DNA from: Phascolarctos cinereus
Taxonomy: Eukaryota; Chordata; Mammalia; Diprotodontia; Phascolarctidae
Length of the DNA: 64,000 bases
Assembly (NCBI RefSeq): GCF_002099425.1
Contig: NW_018343984.1
Coordinates: 16,095,501-16,159,500, forward strand
Reading direction: 5' to 3'
A model generated the notes under the pieces. It saw only the letters and a list, made by a program, of their open reading frames with translations. It ran no database searches and was not told the origin of the DNA. The position numbers were made by a program, and so were the translations under genes. Below are positions 42,176 to 52,898 of this stretch, piece by piece; the first letter of the stretch is position 1; each line of letters starts with the position of its first letter.

Positions 42176-42319
42176 ACAAGCTCTAAACCATTCACCAGCC
42201 TCAGCCTCAACCTCCCCAGATATCAGGCACTATAGCCACATCCTAATCAGTGTAAATTCCATGAAAGGAATCTGTGCACTCCCTCTCAAAACTACCTTGC
42301 GTTAATTTCGTGTATATTT

Positions 42320-42470
42320 GCATGTACTTACTGCTTATACTACCTCCTCTTTTCTTATATAATCTCCTTGACAGCAAGGTCTATTTTATTTTTATTTTAT
42401 ATCTCCAGCATTTAACACAACACCTAGTAAATGGTGAACACTTAGTAAATGCTGATTGACTGATGTCATT
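42320..42470 (+). mobile_element. L2 3' end
   Basis: 'atctccttgacagcaaggtc', 'cacctagtaaatggtgaaca' and 'cttagtaaatgctgattgac'. Confidence 0.7.
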
Positions 42471-42539
42471 AAAGGAGTAGTTCCTTGTGTCAACAGCAGT
42501 ACTGAGTTGTATGGATGATTCAGAAGCATGAGAAAAATC

Positions 42540-42785
42540 ACAGAATATTAGAATTGGAAAGGAATGCAAAGGTTATCTAGGTCATGCTATACCTTTTGGA
42601 ATACTATCGACATCCAGAAGAAGGCAATGGATATCCCACAAGAACAGCACTGACATTCAGAGGAGGACAATTATTTGTCCAAAGTAACACATGTAGGTTA
42701 TGTTCTTCTAGGTAGAAGAGCTAGAATCTGAAGTTCCTTTACTCCAAATCCAGTGATCTTGCCATCAAATCATGTTATCTCTTAT
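42540..42785 (-). mobile_element. MIR-type SINE, antisense
   Basis: 'tagaattggaaaggaatgca', 'acaattatttgtccaaagta' and 'ctccaaatccagtgatcttg'. Confidence 0.6.
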
Positions 42786-42914
42786 ATTCAAGAAACATTA
42801 TATTAAATAAAAGGAAGAGAGAAAAACATAAACTTGAGATGGATTACAAAGCATCATCATTGGCACAACATAATGCCTTCAACTGAATACATAATTATTG
42901 ATAGGACACTAATT

Positions 42915-43260
42915 AAGGGAATGGTAAGAGTTGGGAGTGGTTAATAAAGGAAGAAACAGTAGAGTTATATTTTAGAGTCAGGTCCTGAATGAATCTAAGG
43001 ACATGGATTGTCAGGAAGAGAGTGGGATGACATTCCAGGAAGGGAGAACCATATATGGGGGGGTGGAAGGGGGAAGGGCTGGTCTTGTGGTCATGTTCTG
43101 TGATAGCCCACAGATTGTCTTGCTTGCAAGATGGAAGCTGCATTGGTGAGTCTGGAAACTCTAGGAAAAGCAGCTGATGGATGGCTTTAGATGACAGACT
43201 AAGGAATTCAGAGTTAATATTAGTGAGCATGGTATAAAAGAAGAGAAATCTTCAGCACAT
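42915..43260 (-). mobile_element. Possible L2, antisense
   Basis: 'atgacattccaggaagggag' and 'gctgatggatggctttagat' are weakly like antisense L2. The 105-codon minus frame has no recognised domain. Confidence 0.38.
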
Positions 43261-43264
43261 AGTA

Positions 43265-44220
43265 ATATAACCACCATTTGTGAACTAATGGGCCAGTGTG
43301 ATAGTTAAAATTATAGCACCCAATACAATTTCCATGGAACTTGATTGAAAAACCATGGGGAAAAGTTTTCCTGTGGGACTGTAATAGATGAGAATCCCTA
43401 TTGTCTTACTAGATAAAGGAGCAATAATCTTTAATCCTTATTCACAGAGAGTCTATGTGACTTCCAGCAGCTGCGTGCAGTCCCTGAGGCCAGTATCTAG
43501 AGATACACAGAATGAACACACAGTCTGAAGATTGAAGATAACTCATTTTAGTAACCATATGACAACCCTGCTCATAGATGCTAAACAGGGTTTGCTGAGT
43601 GTTTTATTCCCTAGTGGAAGCATTTACTTTTCATATCCATAGAAGTTAGATGATATAAAAGAAGAAAATTACCCTAATTCTTTTGGATCTGTTATCCATT
43701 ATCTCTTCGCATACCCACATGTTTTTTTTTTATCAAATTACCAAATTAATGGACAAGTAAATGTATTCAGTCCTCTCACTGAAGTCCAGTTATATTACGG
43801 TATCTTGGTAGATAAAAAACACAGGATCTTGTGCTTGCTTCCCTGACCACTGTCTCTCTTCCATGTATACATTCTGTCATGAAATGTCTCACTTCCCTCC
43901 TCCTTCTCTTTCTTTCTCATTCCTCCTCCCACTTTTCCCATCACACACACTGACTCCCACTGTAGAAAATCACAATGAATCATGACTCCACCAACACCAC
44001 CTTCCCCTGGCTCTGGGGCCATATTGCCTCTGCTGTATTTTTTTCTTAAAAACTCAGGGATTGCCAGTTCCTCCTACACTTTGCCACCCAGAAATGCCAC
44101 ATGTTCCCACTGGCCTGGATCTTAAACTTACAGATGGCTCTAATGACTCACAGGTGATCTTGGATTGTGAGAGAGGGCAATACAAGATATAAGAAGACTG
44201 TAGCTGCACTGCCACTGTTA
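43265..44220. other. Repeat-poor stretch
   Basis: No repeat or gene recognised over about 950 bp, apart from short C/T-rich runs near 43900. Confidence 0.35.
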
Positions 44221-44289
44221 GAATGTCCTCCACTCCACCTTTGCTTCCTCATATTCCTCATATTATGAGAATGGGAATAATGATTTGCA

Positions 44290-44550
44290 TTAGAGGCAAC
44301 TAGATGATATATTGGATAGAACATTGTACCTTGAACCAGGAATTCCTGAGTTCAAATCTTGCCTCAGACATTTGATAGATGTTTGACCCTGGACAATCCA
44401 CTTAATTTGTCTGCCTCAGTTTCCTCATCTATAAAATTGGGATCATGGTGCCAATGATTCCAGGTTGTAGTGAGGATAACACGAGATAGCAGTCATAAAG
44501 CACTTTGCAAACCTTGAAATGCTATGAAAATACTAGCTATCATCATCAAA
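44290..44550 (+). mobile_element. Marsupial SINE, tandem unit 1
   Basis: 'agttcaaatcttgcctcaga', 'cctcagtttcctcatctata' and 'aagcactttgcaaaccttga', ending in catcatc. Confidence 0.85.
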
Positions 44551-44599
44551 GTGTCCTCAGCCCCACCTTTCTTATGTTGTAAGAATAGTGATATATATT

Positions 44600-44883
44600 G
44601 GAGGCAGCTAGGTATTACAGTGGGTAGAGTGTCAGACTTGGAGTCAGGAAGACTCGAGTTTGAATTCTGTCACAGACACACCTCCTGGCTGAGTGAGCTT
44701 AGGCTCACTTAACTTTTATCTGCCTCAGTTTCCTTAGTTGTAAAATGAGGATAATAATAATAATACATCCCAGGATTATTGTGTGGATAAAATGAGATAT
44801 TTATATGGTGTTTTCCAAATCTTAAAGCATTATATAAATGTTATGTATTTACTATTACTGTCATCATCATCATCATCATCATG
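44600..44883 (+). mobile_element. Marsupial SINE, tandem unit 2
   Basis: 'ggaggcagctaggtattaca', 'agacttggagtcaggaagac' and 'gcctcagtttccttagttgt', ending in a (TCA)7 tract at 44862-44883. Confidence 0.88.
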
Positions 44884-44944
44884 TCCTCAAGTCTATCTTC
44901 CTCCTCTATATCTGGTAGTGTTGTAGAAATAGTGATTTTCAACA

Positions 44945-45205
44945 GAGATAACAAGGTGGTATAATACATGGAGCACCGGGCCTGGAGTCAGAAAGATCTG
45001 AGTTTAATTCCTGATTAAGACCATTCATAGCTGTCTAACCCTGGGCAAATAATTTCTCCTTGACTACCTCAGTTTCTTCATCTATAAAATGGGGATAATA
45101 TAACACCTATCTCACAGAACTGTTGTCAGGATCAATGAGGATAACATATTTTAAATGTATTTCAAACCTTGAAGAACTAAGTAAAATCTAGTTTATATTT
45201 TTATC
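44945..45205 (+). mobile_element. Marsupial SINE, tandem unit 3
   Basis: 'gggcctggagtcagaaagat', 'cctcagtttcttcatctata' and 'ttcaaaccttgaagaactaa'. The terminal microsatellite is absent. Confidence 0.82.
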
Positions 45206-45324
45206 TCGGTAATAAACATGTCAATTTAGTATAAGTTGAGCTACCTAGCAGATGGACCATCAGAAAATCATTAGCTCAACAAATCAACAGTGGTGTCTAT
45301 ATAATAAAACGTTTCTGTGGAAGA

Positions 45325-45480
45325 ACAGACTCAATCAATAAAAACTTTATTTATATAGCACCTCCTATGTGCCAGGCACTCTGTGAGGGCTGAGGATACA
45401 AGTATGAGAAATGAAATAATCCCTACTTATAAAAAATTGCATTCTAACAGGCAAAGAAGATTGTTTATGGAACTATGAGC
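45325..45480 (-). mobile_element. L2 3' end, antisense
   Basis: 'actcaatcaataaaaacttt', 'ctcctatgtgccaggcactc' and 'ctgaggatacaagtatgaga'. Confidence 0.8.
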
Positions 45481-46885
45481 TTCTACGAATACTTAAAAAA
45501 AATAAAAATATGCTAGGAAGGCAGAGCCAAGATGGCAGAATACAGGCAGCAACCTAGCTGAACTCTTCCAACATTCCCATCCAAACAACTTAAAAATAAC
45601 TCCTCAAATCAAATTTTGTAGTGACAGAGCCTGAGACAACTTAGAAGATCAGTAAAAGAGGTCTGTGACACAAGAGTAGGACCAGACTGGAGCAGAGCTG
45701 TCAGCCCAGAGAGGGCAAAGGGGTTCAGACAAGTGGTCAGAAAAAGATTACAGGAGATTGCTTGCTGGCACTGGGTGTAGCTGGCACTGATTGGCAACTT
45801 TATTGTCCATAAGCAGGTCTGGGTTGCAATTCCTGGGCAGAGAGAAGTGCTTCTCATCTGTCATAAAGGAGCAGGGGCCCTGGTCACAGTTACAAGGCCA
45901 AAAGGAGCACTAGTGATTGTGGTTACAGGAGAGCAGGGATCCAGTCACAGTTCCAGGATCAAGAGGAGTGCTAGTATTTGGAGCTGCAGGGAAGAATGGG
46001 CCTTCCTTATCTAAGATCAAAACCCAGACCAGGAAAGCAGTGATCACACCTCTTCCTGGATCACATCACCTAGGAAGCAACCAAAAACTTGCAGACCCCC
46101 AAAAACTAGCTCTGAAAACAATAGAACCAAAAAGCCTGAAGCTTGGGACAGCACTTCCCTATCCCCAGGTGAACAGAGCCCAATTTTCACACAAATTTCA
46201 AGGTCAAGAAATAGGCTTGGAAAATAAGCAAACAACAACAATGACAACAACAAAAGAACTTGATCATAAAAAGCTACTGTAGTGGGGGGAAGACCAAAAC
46301 ACAAATTCAGAAGAAGATAACAGTGTGTAAAGAGCTACAATCAAAGCTTCAAAGAAAAATGTTAGTTGGACCCAAGGCCAGCAAAAATTCCTGGGAGTTA
46401 AAGAAAGATAACAGTGGTAGAGGAAAAATTAAGAAAAGAAACGAGAATGATGCAAGAAAATTACTAAAAGATAATTAATATCTTGGTAAAAGAGGTCCCT
46501 CAAAATTCCAAAAAAAAAAAAAACCCAAAACCAAAAACTTAAAAACAGAATTGGTCTAATGGTAAAAGAGGCACAAAAATTCACTGAAGAAAAGAACTCC
46601 TTAAAAAACAGAATTGACTAAATGGAAAAAGAGGTACAAAAGCTCACTGAAGAAAATAATTCCTTAAAAATTAGGATTAGACAAGTGGAAGCTAATGATT
46701 TCATCAGACATTAAGAAACAATTAAAGTCAAAAGGAATGAAAAAAAAAGAAAACATGAAATATCACATCAGAAAAACAACTGACCTAGAAAATACATTGA
46801 GAAGAGATAACTTAAGAATTATCCCACTACCTGAAAACCATGATAAAAAAGAAGAGCCTAGACATCATATTGAAAAAATTATTGG

Positions 46886-46930
46886 GCATCTAGGTGGCGC
46901 AGTGGATAGAGCTCCAGCCTTGGAGAGGGC
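46886..46930 (+). mobile_element. SINE tRNA-like head remnant inside L1
   Basis: 'gggcatctaggtggcgcagt' and 'ggatagagctccagccttgg' are the first about 43 bp of the marsupial SINE; its body is absent and L1 text continues directly. Confidence 0.7.
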
Positions 46931-47683
46931 AAAATGGAAATTGAAATAATTCAACCTATCACCTTCAGAAACAGATCCCAAAATGAAAACTCCAAAGAAT
47001 ATTACAGCCAAATTCCAGACCTCCCAGTTTAAGGAGAAATTATTCCAAGTATCTAGAAAGATCTCAAATATCATAGAGCCGCAATCAGGATCACACAAGA
47101 TTTAGCAATTTCCACATTAAAGGAGCAGAGGGCTTGAAATATAATATTCCAGAAGGCAAAGGAATTAGAATTACAACCAAGAATAACCTACCTAGCAAAA
47201 CTGAGTAGAATCCTTCAGGGAGGAAAATGGATATTTAATGAAATCATGAACTTTCAAATATTCTTGATGAACAGATCAGAGCTGAATAGAAAATGTGACA
47301 TTCAAACACAAGATTCAAGAGAAGTATAAAGAGATAAACATGAAAGAGTAATCATAAGGAACTTAGTAAAGTTCAACTGTTTACATTCCTATGTGAAATG
47401 ATGACATATGTAACTCCTAAGGACTTCATCATTGTTAGGAAAATAAGAAAGATTCTATGTAGACAGAGGGCATGAATATGATTCAATTATGTTAGGATAA
47501 TTCCCCCGAAACAATGAAAGAGTAAGGAGAATGGATGTACTGGGAAAACATGAAAGGGAAAAGCACAATGGAGGAAATCTCACATAAAAAATGCACAAGG
47601 AAGATCTTTTATAGTAAAAATGGAGGTGTGGTGGTAGGCAATGCTTGAACTTCACTCTTTTCAGAATCATTCAAAGAGAGAAG

Positions 47684-47684
47684 A

Positions 47685-47712
<28 letters not shown>
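47684..47712. repeat. (CA)n microsatellite in L1
   Basis: Thirteen CA units. Confidence 0.93.
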
Positions 47713-47716
<4 letters not shown>

Positions 47717-47791
47717 TCAGTTGTGTATAGAAATCTATCTTACCTAACAGGGAAATAGGAGAAGGTAATAAGAGATGTGGAGGGGATGATA

Positions 47792-47876
47792 AAAGTTTAA
47801 AAAGAAAGGGATGTCAAAATAAATAAATTATCTATCTATCTATCTATCTCTCTATCTCTCTATCTATCTATATTTA
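47792..47876 (+). repeat. Internal copy of the L1 3' tail plus (TATC)n
   Basis: 'aaagtttaaaaagaaaggga' and 'tgtcaaaataaataaattat' followed by ctat units and atattta. It repeats 49244-49311 almost base for base. Confidence 0.85.
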
Positions 47877-49243
47877 AGTGAGGCAGTGATCAGAAGTAAA
47901 ACAGACTTTTGAGGAGGGAAGGATAAAAAAGAGAAGTATAAACAAAAGAAAATATGATGAAAAATACATGTTAACAATCATAACTCAACATGAATAAGAT
48001 TAACTAACCCATTAAATGGAAGCAGGTAGAAGAATAGATTAGAATCCAGAATCCAACAATATGTCATGCACAAGGTCTACACGTGAAGCAGAAACACACT
48101 CAGAGAGGCAAAAGAAAGGGCTGGAGCAGAATATATTTACGCTTCATTTGAAGTAAAAAAAAAAAACAGTCATAGCAATCATAATCTCAGAAAAAGTGGA
48201 AGCAAAAATTGACCTAATTAAAAAAGATAATCAGGAAATGTATATTTTGTTAAAAGGTACCATACACAATGAAGTAATATAAAAAATTTCAGAAAGTTTC
48301 TTTTCTAAAGGATTAATTTCTCAAATATGTGGGGAACTGAGTCATATTTATAAAAAAAATAAGAGCCATTTCCCAATTCATAAATGATCAGAGGTTATGA
48401 ACAGGAAGTTTTCAGAAGAAATCAAGGATAGCTACAGTCATATGAAAAAAATTGTCTAAATCACTATTGATTAAAGAAATGCAAATTAAAACAACTCTGA
48501 GGTACCACTCCACATCTGTTAGAAATGACAAGTACTGGAGGAGATGTGGATAAAATAGGTACACTAACAAACTGTTGATAGAGATGTGAACTGGTCCAAA
48601 CATTCTGAAGAGCAATTTGTAACTATACCCAAAGGGCTATAAAACTATACATACCCTTTGACTCAACAGTACCACTACTAGGTCTGTATCTCAAAGAGAT
48701 CAAAGAGAAAATGCATACAAAAATATTTATGACAGCTCTTTTGTGGTGACAAAGAATTGGAAATTGAGGGGATGCTCATCAATTGGGGAATGGCTAAACA
48801 AGTTGTGGCATATGATTGTGATGAAATGCTACTGTGTTATAGGAAATGATGAGGAAGTTGTTTTCAGAAAGAAAAAAAAAACATGGCAATTCCTATATGA
48901 ACTGATGCAAAGTGAAATGAGAAGAACCAGGAGATCATTGTGCATACCAATATTGTAATGATGATCAACTATGAAAGACTTGGCTACCCTAATCATTCAA
49001 TGAATCAAGATAATTTCAAGAGACTCATAATGGAAAAAAAATGCTATCTACCTCCTGAGAGAGAACCCTGAGTGCATATTGAAGTATAATTTTATTCACT
49101 TTATTTTATTTTACTTTTTGTGATATGGCCAATATGGAAATATATTTTGCATGATTTCACATGTATAATTGTTATAATTTGATATCATTTGCTTTCTCAG
49201 TGGGTGGGGAAGAGTGGAAGGGAGGCAGGAAATTTGTAACTCA

Positions 49244-49311
49244 AAGTTTAAAAAGAAAGGGATGTCAAAATAAATTAATTATCTATCTATCTATCTATCT
49301 ATATTTAAAAA
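49244..49311 (+). repeat. L1 3' terminal segment plus (TATC)n
   Basis: 'aaagtttaaaaagaaaggga', 'tgtcaaaataaattaattat', six ctat units and atattta. This is the authentic 3' end following the L1 3'UTR. Confidence 0.85.
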
Positions 49312-49655
49312 TGTATTAAATTCAACATGAGAGTACAAAAGACACTATCCTGCTTTGCTTTTCTCTGTTCTTTTCTTAAGATCCTTCTGACGTCTTTTGG
49401 GTATTTTTAAATGTTTCACTGATGCTTTTAAATGTTTCACTCTTTTTTCTCTACCTCCTCACAAACATTCTCTCTACCTCCCCACTTTAAATAAAACCTG
49501 GTTTTCTCCCCGATCGTTGCAGGTCAGTTGCATTTCTTTTCACACAGAAGCTGCTTCTTTCTCATTCCCGACTCACTGAATGTGGAAATCCAGATTCACT
49601 CCTAGTGTCTCATCATTTCCAAATGATTAGTTAGCTACCATACCTCAGCAACTTT
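49312..49655. other. No gene; small tandem duplication
   Basis: At 49404-49444 'ttttaaatgtttcact' occurs twice (period about 22 bp). C/T-rich downstream, with aataaa at 49490. Confidence 0.45.
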
Positions 49656-49659
49656 TCTT

Positions 49660-49880
49660 TTTGAGTGAATAAATGAAAAAGCAATTACTAAGTTCTTGCT
49701 AGGTGCCAAGCACTAGGCCAAGTGCTATGGATCTAAATAGAAAAGAGAAAATAGTCTCTTCCCCCAAACAGTTTAAATTCTCACTGTTATGGAGAGAAAC
49801 AATACGTATATGAGAATGGTGGCTAGAGATGGATATTTTGCTTTGAGAAGTTACGGGGCTGGTGAGTAGAACTATAACAG
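49660..49880 (-). mobile_element. L2 3' region, antisense
   Basis: 'agttcttgctaggtgccaag', 'gtgctatggatctaaataga' and 'tcccccaaacagtttaaatt'. Confidence 0.68.
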
Positions 49881-50204
49881 AGTAGATTGATAGCCTCTGA
49901 TTATGTTTCCAGGACTAGAAATAGAGGTAAGGCTTAGAATTTTTGTGGCATGGCAGATAGTGAGAAAAAGTCTGGGAGAGACGTGCAGCTTGGCTTGACC
50001 CAAGGCAATAGCCAATCAAGGTAGTAGGGCTGCGGAGTATGAAAGGCTTAGGTCACCTGCTGGCATGGTGATTGATGAGAAGTCCAAGGAGTAAAGTCCC
50101 TGCTATTTGCTTAGACTGCGTTTTGCACACCTGCATTGTCTAACAGCTTCCAAGACACCCTCCCTCCTTCTGTTATGAGTGTACCTAGATGTTGTCTCTA
50201 CTAA

Positions 50205-50320
50205 TATAAATTCCTGAAGGTCAGAGACTGTTTCATTTTCCCCATCTGTAAAAAGAAGGAATGGGATTAGATGAACTCAGGTCTCTTCCAGCTCTGTATC
50301 TATGATCTCATGATTCCTTC
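50205..50320 (+). mobile_element. THER1-like SINE 3' part
   Basis: 'gtttcattttccccatctgt', 'gggattagatgaactcaggt', 'ctcttccagctctgtatcta' and 'tgatctcatgattcc'. Confidence 0.72.
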
Positions 50321-50429
50321 TGCATGCCATTTCCAGAGTCAGTCTTCCAGGACAGCTTTGGTCATTTCATTAGATGGCTGCATTGGCTATAGAAATAAAT
50401 TCCTTTCCTCATAGAATCCCAGCATCACA

Positions 50430-50655
50430 GAAGCACAGAATTGGAAAGGACCTCAAAGACTGCCATCTAGTCCAATCAGTGCCTTAAGAATGATCCCTCA
50501 AAAAAAAAAAAATAATGATACCTCTACATCATACCTGGTGGTATGATGGTCATCCAAGTTTTAGTTAAAAAATACATTACTTCCCAAGGGAATCCATTTC
50601 ACTTTTGGATAGCACTGATTGTTACATAGCTTTTCCTTATGTGAACCATGAATTT
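50430..50655 (-). mobile_element. CR1/L3-family LINE, antisense
   Basis: 'aattggaaaggacctcaaag', 'tggtcatccaagttttagtt', 'ggaatccatttcacttttgg' and 'atagcactgattgttacata' follow the antisense CR1/L3 order. An A13 run lies at 50499. Confidence 0.7.
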
Positions 50656-50704
50656 ATACTTTTGAAATCCAAACTCCTTAGCATGGTATTTAAGACCCTC
50701 CATG

Positions 50705-50850
50705 GGGCAGCCAGGTGGTGCAGTGGATAGAGCACTGGCCCTGGATTCAGGAGGACCTGAGTTCAAATCCAGCCTTAGACATATAACACTTACTATCTGT
50801 GTGACCCTGGGCAAGTCACTTAACCCCATTGCCTAAACAACAACAACAAA
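50705..50850 (+). mobile_element. Short marsupial SINE with perfect target duplication
   Basis: 'ggcagccaggtggtgcagtg', 'gagttcaaatccagccttag', 'tgtgaccctgggcaagtcac' and 'ttaaccccattgcctaaaca', with a (CAA)n tail. Flanked by the exact 13-bp duplication 'aagaccctccatg' (50692-50704 and 50851-50863). It is the least decayed SINE here. Confidence 0.97.
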
Positions 50851-51310
50851 AAGACCCTCCATGATCTGAATCCTAACTACTTTTTGAAAACTCTTCTACT
50901 ACTCACTTGCACATAACAGTAAACCTGGACTCCTTGGTACTTGTTAAAATAACCTTTGAGTCTCTCTCGTGCAGTTTGATTCATCTGGCAATTGCTGTCT
51001 ATTAGATACTATTAATCATTTAATTTCCAATTCAAAAGCCACTTTCACCATGAAGCTTCTCCTAATTCCTTTACCAGAAGTGATACCTGGTTCTGTTGAA
51101 GCCTCACTTATGGCTTTCACCACACGCTGCCTTTTATTATCCATACTTGAGCACGCATCTTACCTCCTCCCATTTCTTGTTAGCTAATTAAGGACAATTG
51201 CCTTGTGATGTATTTATTTGTGTAGTTGTCTTATCTCCTTTATTAGATTATGGAGCCCATGAGAACAGGGTTATTAAGATCCCTCCTCCCTTCTTCATAT
51301 ATTTAAATAT

Positions 51311-51359
<49 letters not shown>
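51311..51359. repeat. (AC)n microsatellite
   Basis: About 24 uninterrupted AC units. Confidence 0.97.
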
Positions 51360-51360
<1 letters not shown>

Positions 51361-51769
51361 GTTACTTATTTACTAACATATATAAGCTCCTCAAAGTAAA
51401 GAACAGACTCATTTTTTGTTTTAATATCTGAAGTGTTTAGTATGGTGACTCGAATATAACTGGGACTTAATATATGACACCTTAATGTCTCTTTTTTTTC
51501 TTTTCTTTTTAAGATCTGTGCTTTGTTAAAAAGAGCTCCCAGTATGAAAACTATCTCCATTGAGGTAGATTGCGACTCACCTTCTCATTGTAAACAATTC
51601 TCCTTCATAACTTTCCATAAATCTGCTGCAGGGAATTTACTTGATGTGATGGAGATTTCCCCTAAGTCAAAAAAAAATTGTTTATACTGGTATTTACTTA
51701 AGCTGTCTATCCATTGTCCTTTAATCTAGTTACAAAGACCATCCACTAAAGAAGATAGTATGGCATTGT

Positions 51770-51965
51770 AGAAAGAACACTGGCCATGGAATAAAAACAA
51801 TTTCATTTAATTCACAATTCTGCCACAGTACCTGGATGGCTTTCAGCAAGTTACTTATCAACTCTGGGGCTCAATTTCCTCATCTAAAAAATGAAGTAGT
51901 TGTACTATATGCACCCCCCCTCCCGCCCCAAGGCCTTTTCAGTTCTAAATATATTATGTTAAGAT
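51770..51965 (+). mobile_element. THER1-like SINE
   Basis: 'ggcattgtagaaagaacact', 'ctcaatttcctcatctaaaa' and 'ccttttcagttctaaatata'. A C-rich slip lies at 51911-51929. Confidence 0.72.
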
Positions 51966-52374
51966 TTGCTTCTATATAGTTTCCTTCTGATGGCTATTAT
52001 GTCACTTTTAGTCGTATATTATCATTGGTAGAAATTAAAGGTATCAAGAGAAGTAAAGTGAAGACAAAATGTCCCTATTTGCTGATGATATGATGGTTTA
52101 CTTAGAAAATCCTATGGAATTAGCAAAGAAAACAATAAATACCTTCTCTAATGTAGTAGTATATAAGGTACACCCACTAAAATTAATAATATTTTTGTAT
52201 AGCAAAAGTGAATAATAGAAATGGAAATCCCATTAAAAATAACTAAAAATTATATAAAATATCCAGTTAACAAAAGTACACTTGTATAGATATAATTGCT
52301 ATCTGTTTTTTAAAGAAATAAAGAGCAATCTAAATAACTGAAGAAGTATTCAATACTCACAAGTAGGTTATGTT

Positions 52375-52898
52375 AGCATCATCATCATTATCAGCAGTAG
52401 CAGCATTTATATGGGACTGTAGGTCAGCTAGGTGGTGCAGTGGATAGAAGACTGGGTTTGGAATCAGGAAGACTCATCTTTCTGAGTTCAAATCTGGCCT
52501 CAGACTCTCACCAGCTCTGTGACCTTGGACAAGTCACTTAACCTCATTTGCCTCAGTTTTCCCATCTGTAAAATCAGCTGGAGAAGTAAGTGGCAAACCA
52601 TTCTAGTATCTCTATCAAGAAAACCTCAAAATGGAATAACAAAGAGTCAGATATAACTGAACAACAACAACATAGGACTTTAAGGTTTATAAAGCATTTT
52701 AAAGATATAATTTCATTTAATTCTCACCTCAATCATGAAAGGTAGATGCTATTTTTATCCCAATTTTACATATGACAAAATTGAGCAGACTGATGTTGTG
52801 TCTTGTCCAGAGTCATGCAGATAGAAGTATCTGATTAGAATTCAGGTCTTCCTGACTCAAGGGCCAGTGCTGTAACCACTGTACCACTTAACATAAAA
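52375..52898 (-). mobile_element. Marsupial MIR3-tailed SINE in L1, antisense, itself split
   Basis: The left stub 'catcatcatcattatcagca' and 'gcatttatatgggact' rejoins at 52672 'ggactttaaggtttataaag', 'tttttatcccaattttacat' and 'aattcaggtcttcctgactc'. Confidence 0.78.
52428..52671 (+). mobile_element. Marsupial CORE-SINE inside another SINE
   Basis: 'gctaggtggtgcagtggata', 'cctcattt'-type core as 'gtcacttaacctcatttgcc', 'tctgtaaaatcagctggaga' and 'ctgaacaacaacaacatagg'. It interrupts the antisense SINE with a short ggact-type duplication. Confidence 0.88.

Larger units (their letters stand above)
44224..45205 (+). repeat. Three tandem units of about 329 bp, each holding a SINE
   Basis: Units start at 44224, 44552 and 44882, each with 'tgtcctc' followed by a C/T-rich flank and an 'aatagtgat'/'aataatgat' motif, then a SINE in the same orientation. 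The shared flanking DNA shows that this is tandem duplication and not three independent insertions. Units are well diverged, so the event is old. Confidence 0.8.
45515..49305 (+). mobile_element. L1 with intact ends but large internal deletion
   Basis: The 5' end 'aggcagagccaagatggcag' (45520) is the L1 5'UTR. ORF1 text includes RRDNLRIIPLPENHDKKEE (about 46800-46860), the conserved ORF1 block. An ORF2 endonuclease stretch at 47950-48260 is readable in pieces (KRKGWSRIYL, LISEKVEAKIDLIKKDNQEMYILLKG). At about 48290 the sequence jumps to the ORF2 C-terminus ('gaggtaccactccacatctg', 'attggggaatggctaaacaa') and 3'UTR. Total 3.8 kb against about 6-7 kb for a full L1, so some 3 kb of RT is missing. 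There are many stops. Confidence 0.8.
50656..51500 (+). mobile_element. L2 ORF2 C-terminus and 3' end, split by a SINE
   Basis: 'ccaaactccttagcatggta' and 'tttaagaccctccatg' continue, after the SINE, as 'atgatctgaatcctaactac'. Then come 3'UTR text ('accatgaagcttctcctaat') and the end ('attatggagcccatgagaac'). Confidence 0.8.

Noticed and set aside
44545-44885. Regular spacing that first suggested a CRISPR-like or satellite array
   Set aside because: Only three units of about 329 bp, each a SINE plus flank; tandem duplication explains it.
45917-46282. 121-codon + frame
   Set aside because: Lies in the 5' part of the L1 and has LINE, not host, context.
49480-49530. aataaa plus splice-acceptor-like sequence as a gene end
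   Set aside because: No upstream exon or open frame; isolated signals are common by chance.
50705-50780. tRNA-like head of a SINE as a possible tRNA gene
   Set aside because: A SINE body and tail follow, with target duplications; no complete cloverleaf.
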